Positions 7,290-13,854 of a stretch of 13,854 nucleotides of DNA are shown here, piece after piece. The translations under genes were made by a program, and so were the position numbers. Below the pieces are notes generated by a model, which saw only the letters and a program-made list of their open reading frames with translations, searched no databases and was not told where the DNA came from. Source of the stretch: Ectocarpus siliculosus (taxonomy: Eukaryota; Sar; Phaeophyceae; Ectocarpales; Ectocarpaceae); the NCBI GenBank assembly GCA_000310025.1, contig FN649729.1, forward strand, positions 1,144,471 to 1,158,324, in the 5' to 3' direction. Positions within the stretch are counted from its first letter, which is position 1. The number at the start of each line of letters is the position of its first letter.

Positions 7290-10200
7290 GTAAGGGTGCT
7301 GCATCCGTCTTGGTGAAATGTTGGCGCAAAGGCGCTTGGACGTTGCTGCGACGGCAGCAAGCCAGTCTGGCACCGATCAGGAGGCAGAAGAGAGAAGAGA
7401 GGCGAGAATTGTGCCGCACTGCTACCAGTCCAGTCTACTAAACTGCGTATCCTTGTCCGCGCTTTATTATTCCACAACCACCGCACTGCGCTGCCATTGG
7501 ATCGCTAAATGCCCTGCCGGTGCCAGGCAAGAAGCGGAAACTCAACGGGAAGGAGAACATGCCACCGCGGCAGGTCGCAGAACCGGCGCCACCACCGCCA
7601 CCGCCTCCACCGCAGCACGTGCAGAGAAAGCGATCATCCTGCCACAACCACAGCCGAGGAGGGCCAAGGGCGCCCCCTCATCACGATCACCATCACCGTC
7701 TCCATCTCCGGAGATCCTCCCGCTGACGACGCTGGGAGAGCTTCTGAGCTACGAGGGGCCCGGGTGGGGCCAGGGGTTCGCTCCTGCTCGCCCCCTGCCT
7801 TTCGTCGCTGCCCCCTTCCCTCCCTTGAAGAGCAGGCTGTTGGTGTGCCACGACCTTGCGGGGGGTTACGGGCAGGACAGGTTGGTCCAGGGCGGCGGAT
7901 ACGACCGGCCGTATCGGGCGTACGACTGGGGGCTGATTGACATCTTCGTGTACTTCAGGTGGGTCTGTCGTGCGTGTATGCATAAGAGGTCGAACGTGTT
8001 CTCGTAGTGTTAGTTTTTCAAGAGGTGTGTTGCATCTCCGACACGAAGAGCTGTCTGGGATCCCGCCGCCTGTGTGCGTGTGTGTTGGGTTTCGTTCTTG
8101 AGGTCATCGGGCACACGCTCATACACACGTTATACGTTGAGCTTACCTATGGGTCTTTCAAAGTGAGTGGTATCTTCTTTCCTCGTAATCTGACCCTTTC
8201 TCGACCTTGCTCCTGCAATATCCCGAACCCAACTACACTTGGTCAATGTACGCATCATGCAGTCACGACTTGGTGACGATCCCAACGGCGGGCTGGATCG
8301 ACGTGGCCCACAGGCACGGCACGCGGGTCCTCGGGACTTTCATCACCGAGTGGGACAAGGGTTACGACGTGTGTAAGTTCTTTTCGTTCAAGCAACGCAT
8401 TGCTTTGTTTGCGGAAAATTTCAACAGATTCCATCGGTGGGGCAGGCATCACGTGCTGTAGGTTCGTGTGCACCCGGTTTTGGTCCATCAACTTCAGACG
8501 AGATGTGACAAACTGATCCACGCACTGCGGTTGGAGGTGCGGGTACACTATTCACGCGAACGCCTCATGGTTCGTTCTCCGTAGGAGTAGATGCCGTAGA
8601 TACCGTAGATACGGAGATGGACGCCCCGACGTCGTCGTGGACGCAAGGGTGTTCGCTCGCGTCAAGCACGTCAACTGCTGTATCTGTGTGCGCGCCAACG
8701 GAGTTCATAATAATAGGCAGCGCTTTTGCCCGGAGAGGAAGAAGCTTCCCGCATGTACCCACGCTATGATACAGCAGCACAGCAGTAAAAAAGGTGCGGA
8801 TCCCCTTTGGTTCGAGCAAGGTCACGTACATGGCCGGGGCGTAGCTCTCACCCACGCCAAGCCAACGAGATGAGGCGGGCCGCCCGGACGGCTTGACTTC
8901 TTCTTGAGCGGACGCCGGCACCAAGACGGCATCGCAGCACGCCCGAAACGTTCCTCGGCGGCGGACCGCCACACCCGCCATGTGTTTGTGTGCGTACCAC
9001 ACACCACACATCCGCGTGATTGCACGCCACATGGGTGTCCCTCTTTCCTGACCGCTGCTGCGAAACCGTCATATGCCCTCCTTGTTTTTGCTGCTGCTGC
9101 TGCCGCTGCTGCTGCTGCTTGTGCCCATGAATGCGTGTGGTGTACACGCACACGCGCGGGCAGGCGAGGAGCTGCTGCGGTCCGAAGAGACCGCCGACCG
9201 AGCGGCTGCGAAGCTGACGCAGATCGCGGTCGACCACGGCTTCGACGGCTGGCTGGTCAACATCGAGAACAAGGTCGACCCGGGCGAGCGTGTCGATGTC
9301 CTCGCCTACTTCCTCAGGAGCCTCACGGCCCAGATGCGCGCGGCCACCCTGTCCGGCAGCACTAGTGTTGGCGGGGGCTCATCATCTTCAACAGCAGCGC
9401 CGGTAGCATCCGGTGGGGGGCCAGAGGATGGGAAACCTGGCACCGCCGGTACCGCCGGTGGGCACAGCAGGTCGACGGTGCTGTGGTACGACAGCGTCAC
9501 GGTGGAGGGGAAGCTGGAGTGGCAGGATCGCCTTAACGGAGAGAACCGCGTCTTCTTCGACGCCTGCGACGGGATCTTCTCCAATTACGCCTGGAAGGCC
9601 GACTACCCGTCCGCCTGCGCGCTGGAGGCCCAGGCGAGGCGGTGCGTACAACCACGGCGTTGGCCTTTAGCTTGATGACGTCTTCTTAGCTGGAGAGATG
9701 TAATTTAGTAATTTACAGTTTGCGATGCTTGGTTTGTGTGCAACACGGCCGTCGCAGACCCTCGGTGCCCCACATCTCGATTTTTGAAGTCAAAGCATGT
9801 GCTCACCTTTGCAGTAAGCAGCACAGGGTCAGGATCATTTTTGTCGGGGGCGGGATGGCATGACTTTGTGAGATTTTGCCTCGGTATGGTACGCCTCCAA
9901 CCCTCGCGGAAATTCCAACGACAGCAACAAAATGCTAGCTCAGACGGTTAGTACTGAGCTATCACCCCTGTCGATGTGCGTGCGCATTTATGTTTTTGCC
10001 TTCCGAAGCTACGATGTGTACATGGGCATCGACACCTTCGGCCGCGGGACGTGGGGTGGGGGCGGCTTCGACGTGGACAAGGCGCTGGGTAAGATCAGAA
10101 GGGCCGGAGTCTCCGCGGCGCTCTTCGCGCCTGCCTGGACCATGGAGGAGGAAACCACAGGTTTGGACGTTTGTTGCAAATGTGCGATCGTACATATCGT

Positions 10201-11113
10201 GGCACGGTAGCCCATGGTCCGATCTTGTATTGCTACCACGGCAGCCCACCGTCATCTCCAACGAGCTAAACCGTGCGTTGTGTGCAGCCAGGAGAAGGTG
10301 CTGAGCAGGTGTGTATTGGTTTTACCCAGCCATCATTCGAGCTATCGGGTGTAACACTACTCTTGGTTCCCCGTTTATTATTACTAGCCGGGTGAAGCTG
10401 CCTTTTACATGTCTCTCTTGCTTTTTTTCGCGCTTAGCCCCGTGCGTCCTACGTCAGCTTACACCCCTCTGGGGTCGAGCGCGTATTTTCTCCAAGAAAC
10501 AAGACAATGGAAGACAGCTCTCTCACACCTGCTTTATTGCTAGCCTTACGTGCGTTTTCCCTGTGTGTCCTGCCCTCCCCCCCCCCCCCCCTCCCCGTCA
10601 TCGTAGGCGGGGGACGGGTCGACCCAGATCCCGGGCGAGGAGGGTGGCAAGAAGTCGAGCAGGAGTTCAGCGAAATCGACACCGAGTTCTGGAGCAAGAT
10701 TGCGGCGGTGTGGCAGCCGCCGAGAAGCTTGCCGGGCGGAGGGAGGGGGGGGGCTCCGCTGCTGCCCCTGGTGGTGAACTTTGGCCACGGCCTGGGAAAC
10801 GCTTGGAGAATTCGGGGGGAGGAAGTGGCCGTGTTTCGAGCTTCGAGGGCGGCTGGTACGTTCAGATAAGAGATTTTGACGCCATGCCTTGTTTTCATAT
10901 CGTTCCTAAGGCAGCAGTGTAGCGGTCTGGTCCTGCTGCATGTTTAGGTACGCTGTACTAGACGTTTCACACATACCGATTGCGAGCGTTTTGTGTATTG
11001 TGTGGGTCGAGGTTTCCTGCTGTAGGCGTCGGTTCCGAGGAGTCGTTGACAGCGCCGTACTTCTCTGACGTCCAGCAGATCGGACACCCTCTTTTTTTTT
11101 TACAGACGACCAG

Positions 11114-11149
<36 letters not shown>

Positions 11150-12885
11150 CTTACAATGTCGGTGTCATGACACACTCGTACCGCCGACGACGCCCCTCCC
11201 CCCCCCAGCAACAGCAGCAGCAGCAACAGATGATGATGCAACCGGCGAAGGAGACAAAAACGAAGGGCAAGGCGATAACGACGCAGACAATGACGAAGAC
11301 GATCGCTTGGTCGTAGGAGGAGCGTTCTACGACTTGGCGTCCCAGTGCCTCACCCCCCTCGTCGGGGGGCGAGGGGGGCCCGTGAATGGGGGGTTGCGGT
11401 CGGACGTGGTGAAGGCTAGGCGTGCGGGAGACTCAAGTGACTCTCAGGTGGGACAAAAAATGTTCTTGGATGTGTTTTTTTTCAGGAGGGTTGAATTGTC
11501 CCCAACGAGACATCGACTGTGTCCACTCTCGACAGCAACGTGGGATCGAGAAGAAGTGTGCCTCATCGTGGCACACCGCCTTTGACGTTTGTGCTGTTTG
11601 TTGTCGTCGTTGCGATTGTTGGTGTGCATGCTGGTGTTTTTGATGTCGCCGTCTCTATCGTTGACCCAATCTATTGCGTTTGGTTTGTGTTGCAATAGAA
11701 CAGGAGAAAAGCTCTGTCCGCCATATCAGCCACGGTGCGTGTCTTGTCCACCAATAAGGTCCAAGGAAACAAAAAAAAACAAAGAACGTAACAAAGACGA
11801 CAGAATCGACTAACCCACCCATCCCACAAAACGCGTACCCCTCCCCTGTATGTGCGACACTTCCCCGGAATGTGCCTCCATACGTTCTCGCCCAACCGTA
11901 AGGGTGGTGCGAACGGCACGATTCGAGCGACGTACTCGTTCGCGGAGAGCTTCGACGGCACCTCCTCGTTGCGGTTCACGGGCGTCCTGAACGAAAAAGC
12001 CACGGCTTCTTTCCCTCTCTACAGGTGATGGTGGTGATTGGGTGGGCGCCGTGAGTTTTTTTTTTTGGGGGGGGGGGGCGGGTGGGGACCGTTGTTCTCG
12101 CGTGTTTTTGTTTTGGTATGTTTTTTTGTTGGAATTCCTTCGGTGACGTAGTGCGTCACATTCAAGACACCAACCTTTCTCAACCAACTAGTCGTAACCT
12201 TTCTCCCCGCCCCTGCGGTCTTTGCAACACACGTTGCGCTGCTGCATACACACATTGCCTCCGCCGCCGACTGACTTGTGCTTCTACGATCCGCGATCGC
12301 CTCATGCAGCTGCGACGTACCCCTGCCTGCGGACCCCCTAGAGATCCGGTTGACCTTCTGTGGCAACGCCGACAGCGACATGGCCCTACTCCTGTCCCTA
12401 GACGTACCCGGCCAGCTCGGGGGGCGCCGTGAAGTGGTTCTTCGCGACTGGGGGAAGGAGGTCAGTTTTGTATTTTAGGAGTATGCGAAGGTAAACCCAA
12501 GACTGCTGCTGACACAGCCGTGGGTAAACAGCTGGTGCATCGGAGCACACCACCAACAGAGGTGATCTCCGAATGCTCGTAATCACACACACACACACAC
12601 CCGCTCCCGCGTGCTCGCCAGTGCAGCCTGGTTCGAGTTCCGCGCACAATCTTGCTGGATGACGTGACGCCTCAGCATGTTTTTTTTATCGGGGCCGTCT
12701 TCCTTGCACTTGCCGTTTTTTCTTCCCACTCGCCGGAAGGGAGCTCCCAAGAAGCAGCAGGCGGTTTTCTCGAAACGGCTGACCTTCACGGACACCAAGG
12801 CCACGTACTGCCCGGTGCGCGAGGAGAGCGACCGGGCGCTGTCGGCGACGGCGTCAGCAGAATATGGTCTCCAAGCTAGGGTCAG
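7117..12885 (+). CDS. ENGASE: Endo-beta-N-acetylglucosaminidase (GH85, ENGase), at least eleven exons, 3' end unsettled
   Basis: GH85 enzymes cut between the two GlcNAc residues of the N-glycan core; eukaryotic ENGase mainly processes free oligosaccharides in the cytosol. Exons are 7117-7289, 7527-7958, 8263-8372, 9164-9641, 10009-10160, 10607-10855, 11209-11447, 11699-11734, 11903-12024, 12310-12460 and 12740-12885, all in phase (762 residues plus two bases). Landmarks are LLVCHDLAGGY (162-172), IDIFVYF (195-201), TIPTAGW (207-213), VLGTFITEW (224-232), FDGWLVNIEN (265-274), VLWYDS (344-349), WQDRLN (358-363), FFDACDGIFSNYAW (369-382), YDVYMGIDTFGRG (399-411), FAPAW (437-441) and FYDLASQCLTPLV (571-583). 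By family knowledge N271 orients the substrate acetamido group, E273 is the general acid/base and Y347 lies in the active site. Unusual points are an N-terminal hydrophobic helix (11-34) and Gly/Ser and acidic inserts. Exon 8 and the 3' end are the least certain parts. Confidence 0.93.
7527..7958 (+). other. ENGASE: ENGase exon 2 (start of GH85 domain)
   Basis: It encodes residues 59-201. Residues 59-120 are low-complexity and Ala/Thr/Pro/Ser-rich. From ILPLTTLGELLSYEGPGW onward it matches the ENGase N-terminal region, then LLVCHDLAGGY, YDRPYRAYDWGLIDIFVYF. The acceptor is GTGCCAG with no AG in the preceding 80 or so bases; the donor is CAG|GTGGGT. The first 60 bases show a frame conflict (see findings). 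Confidence 0.9.
8263..8372 (+). other. ENGASE: ENGase exon 3
   Basis: It completes Ser202 and encodes residues 203-238: HDLVTIPTAGW, AHRHGTRVLGTFITEWDKG, strongly conserved barrel strands of GH85. The acceptor is CATGCAG; the donor is GT|GTAAGT, phase 1. Confidence 0.96.
8373..9163 (+). other. ENGase intron 3
   Basis: This 791-base intron starts GTAAGT and ends GGGCAG. Its last 90 bases contain a CTG-rich tract (about 9089-9120) that serves as a pyrimidine-rich acceptor region and happens to stay in frame with exon 4. The other ENGase introns over 300 bases (7959-8262, 9642-10008, 10161-10606, 10856-11208) show no further genes. Confidence 0.85.
9164..9641 (+). other. ENGASE: ENGase exon 4 (catalytic Asn-x-Glu)
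   Basis: It encodes residues 240-397. DGWLVNIEN carries the catalytic pair N271/E273. A Gly/Ser/Ala/Thr-rich insert of about 40 residues (301-342) separates AQMRAAT from VLWYDSVTVEGKLEWQDRLN and FFDACDGIFSNYAW. The donor is GTGCGT, phase 2. The frame is open upstream of the acceptor back to an ATG at 9073. Confidence 0.97.
10009..10160 (+). other. ENGASE: ENGase exon 5
   Basis: It encodes residues 399-448: YDVYMGIDTFGRGTWGGGGF, then an IRRAGVSAALFAPAW segment matching the VYVGVD-F-RG and FAPGW blocks of ENGases. The acceptor is the unusual CCGAAG after a T-rich tract; the donor is ACAG|GTTTGG, phase 1. Confidence 0.95.
10607..10855 (+). other. ENGASE: ENGase exon 6
   Basis: It encodes residues 450-531. 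EFSEIDTEFWSKIAAVW matches the FW helix and LLPLVVNFGHGLG the P-hydrophobic-x-x-F-x-x-G-x-G block that ends the barrel. A 15-base C run at 10577-10591 supplies the pyrimidine tract for the TAG acceptor. The donor is GCTG|GTACGT, phase 1. Confidence 0.9.
11114..11149. repeat. (CA)n(GA)n microsatellite
   Basis: A run of CA dinucleotides changes into a run of GA dinucleotides. It lies in ENGase intron 6, or in exon 7 if the upstream acceptor is used. Confidence 0.95.
11209..11447 (+). other. ENGASE: ENGase exon 7 (acidic insert and FYDLASQ block)
   Basis: It encodes residues 533-611: an Ala run, an Asp/Glu-rich stretch (539-563), then FYDLASQCLTPLV, equivalent to the W-Y-x-L-S-x-Q-x-x-x-P-L block after the barrel. 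The acceptor follows CCCCTCCCCCCCCCAG. An equally phase-compatible acceptor at 11025 would add the AG-repeat-encoded segment. The donor is CAG|GTGGGA, phase 0; GTG|GTGAAG just upstream is also in phase. Confidence 0.75.
11699..11734 (+). other. ENGASE: ENGase exon 8 (possible 36-nt micro-exon)
   Basis: This is a 12-codon exon (NRRKALSAISAT) flanked by TTGCAATAG and ACG|GTGCGT. It is phase-neutral, so exons 7 and 9 also join in frame without it. No family motif supports it. Confidence 0.4.
11903..12024 (+). other. ENGASE: ENGase exon 9
   Basis: It encodes residues 624-663: IRATYSFAESFDGTSSLRF then TGVLNEKATASFPLY, matching the AY-GGSSL-x-x-x-G segment of the post-barrel beta domain. The acceptor is CCGTAAG, the first AG after a CTAAC branch-point-like site near 11810. 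The donor is CAG|GTGATG, phase 2. Confidence 0.88.
12310..12460 (+). other. ENGASE: ENGase exon 10
   Basis: It encodes residues 665-714: CDVPLPADPLEIRLTFCGNA then DSDMALLLSLDVPG and VVLRDWGKE. This fits the beta-sandwich strands after the barrel. The acceptor is CATGCAG; the donor is GAG|GTCAGT, phase 0. Confidence 0.88.
12584..12600. repeat. (CA)n microsatellite
   Basis: An uninterrupted CA run within ENGase intron 10. Confidence 0.95.
12740..12885 (+). other. ENGASE: ENGase exon 11
   Basis: It encodes residues 715-762 (GAPKKQQAVFSKRLTFTDTK ... SAEYGLQARV) with high third-position GC. I cannot align it confidently to a named ENGase block. The acceptor is CCGGAAG after a long pyrimidine tract; the donor is CAG|GTACGC, phase 2. 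Confidence 0.7.
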
Positions 12886-12974
12886 GTACGCAGTGATTTT
12901 GGAAGGACATGTTGGATTCATTTCCCGTCACTTTCGTGCAGTGCAGTGCAGTTCGCTTCTCTGCTTTTTTCTAG

Positions 12975-13170
12975 GTTCCTGTCTGGTTCTCATGATCCGG
13001 ACGCCACGCCACATGAAACCCTAGCGCTTGCACATGCCCTGGTATTGCCACAACTTGCACCCCGTCATGCACGGACTTGGGTCTCTGCTTTTTACCCTGC
13101 CCTGCGAGGTCGCCGCCCCCGGTGTTTGCCATCGGGGTTGGGTTTTCGTCGCTTGGCAACGACGTTGTAA
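12975..13170 (+). other. ENGASE: Possible ENGase last exon running into a minisatellite
   Basis: A strong acceptor (CTTTTTTCTAG) in the right phase opens 64 codons (FLSGSHDPDATPHETLALAH ...) ending at a TAA inside the first minisatellite unit; this would give an 827-residue protein. Third-position GC is much lower than in the other exons. The other two frames stop early (TGA or TAG by 13023), so a short C-terminus or a further exon outside the window are alternatives. Confidence 0.3.
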
Positions 13171-13311
13171 AACAAGCCCCCCCGTCGGTGTTTGCCATCG
13201 GGATTTGGGTTTTCGTCGCTTGGCAACGACGTTGTAAAACAAGCCCCCCCGTCGGTGTTTGCCATCGGGATTGGGTTTTCGTCGCTTGGCAACGACGTTG
13301 TAAAACAAGCC
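13121..13311. repeat. 66-bp minisatellite, nearly three units
   Basis: Units start at 13121, 13187 and 13254 (66, 67 and a partial 58 bases). They are almost identical, differing mainly at the GGGGTTGGG / GGGATTTGGG / GGGATTGGG position. Each unit contains the near-palindrome CGTCGCTTGGCAACGACG; the first two end in a run of seven C. Confidence 0.95.
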
Positions 13312-13337
13312 AATTCACTTCGTGAACTCGGCAACCA

Positions 13338-13383
13338 GGTTACCGTTTTTTTTTTTACCTCGTTTTTTTTTTTGGCGGTAACC
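13338..13383. repeat. Inverted repeat enclosing T tracts
   Basis: GGTTACCG (13338-13345) pairs with CGGTAACC (13376-13383). The 30-base loop is made of two long T runs around ACCTCG. Function unknown. Confidence 0.8.
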
Positions 13384-13731
13384 ATAATGGTGGTCGAGTA
13401 GATCATGTTGTGCGGGGTCGAGAAACCTCGCTCCGCGCAAGGGGGATGATCGCACCACGTTGTGTTAAATTGGTCAAGCATCCTCGAGGCAGTTACACAG
13501 TGCTTACAACTGTCTCTGGAAGTGAAAGCACCAGAAAATAAATGAAGTCATACGTAGCTGTCATCCGTACGCAAGGAAGTAAGCACAAGATGCCGAACAC
13601 CCTTAGCAGGATGCAGCTCACCCTTCATGCGACTCGCCAAATACCTCACGGCGCTTCGCGCTTGGTGATGTGAGAGCCTGGTCCGGTGAGAACCCGGCGT
13701 GCTCCGTCCCGGCTTTGTAGGGATGCGAGGT
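13384..13731. other. Gene-free stretch
   Basis: I see no supported gene, RNA or repeat between the inverted repeat and the terminal minisatellite. Confidence 0.6.
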
Positions 13732-13854
13732 CAATGGTCAAACGACTACGGCATGCACGACTATGAGTACACCCCCCCCCCCCGCCCCAGCTACAATGGT
13801 CTAACGACTACGGCATGCAACCACTATGAGTACAGCCCCCCCCCCACCCCCCCC
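13732..13854. repeat. 62-bp tandem repeat with poly-C, at the window edge
   Basis: Two units start with CAATGGT at 13732 and 13794. They share ACGACTACGGCATGCA and ACTATGAGTACA, followed by long C runs. The second unit is cut by the window end. Confidence 0.92.

Noticed and set aside
10292-10308. Possible 17-nt micro-exon in ENGase intron 5, between CCAG and GTGTGT
   Set aside because: It enters in phase 1 but leaves in phase 0, which breaks the frame with exon 6; direct joining of exons 5 and 6 is in phase.
13121-13311. CRISPR-like array
   Set aside because: The units are uniform tandem copies with no unique spacers, in a eukaryotic gene context.
13092-13481. Repetitive minus-strand frame (FTTSLPSDENP repeats)
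   Set aside because: It is a translation of the 66-bp minisatellite, not a repeat protein; the units also stay open in other frames.

Overview
This window is eukaryotic nuclear DNA: GC-rich, intron-dense and full of homopolymer runs and microsatellites. It holds two divergently transcribed, intron-rich protein genes. The long introns (about 90-830 bases), high third-position GC, poly-G/poly-C tracts and plant-like homologues suggest a stramenopile, most likely a brown alga of the Ectocarpus type. That taxonomic call is an inference. I see no prokaryotic operon, CRISPR array, rRNA or tRNA.

Minus strand, 6908 down to 1028: a ten-exon gene for an NSUN5/Rcm1-type rRNA cytosine-C5 methyltransferase. 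All ten exons join in phase into a 620-residue protein. The SAM site, both motif cysteines (DPSC and STCS) and the terminal GFFVAVFER block are intact. It ends in a Gly-rich linker, a strongly basic nucleolar-type tail and an acidic tail.

Plus strand, 7117 to at least 12885: an endo-beta-N-acetylglucosaminidase (GH85, ENGase) in at least eleven exons, with an intact Asn-x-Glu catalytic pair (N271, E273). It starts with a hydrophobic helix that cytosolic ENGases lack. The 3' end is unsettled: a possible last exon runs into a 66-bp minisatellite.

The two start codons are 208 bases apart, so 6909-7116 must hold the 5' leaders and probably a bidirectional promoter. A CACGTG palindrome lies almost exactly at its centre. 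No functional link between rRNA methylation and N-glycan hydrolysis is evident; the pairing may simply be shared housekeeping expression.

Flanks: 1-88 is poly-G, 89-1027 is gene-free with two strong hairpins, and 13121-13854 holds two minisatellites and a poly-C end. The homopolymer ends look like contig boundaries. I found no new defence or mobile system. The points most worth checking are the membrane helix on the ENGase, a reading-frame conflict in its exon 2, an in-frame signal-peptide-like stretch before its catalytic exon, and a duplicated splice acceptor in NSUN5.
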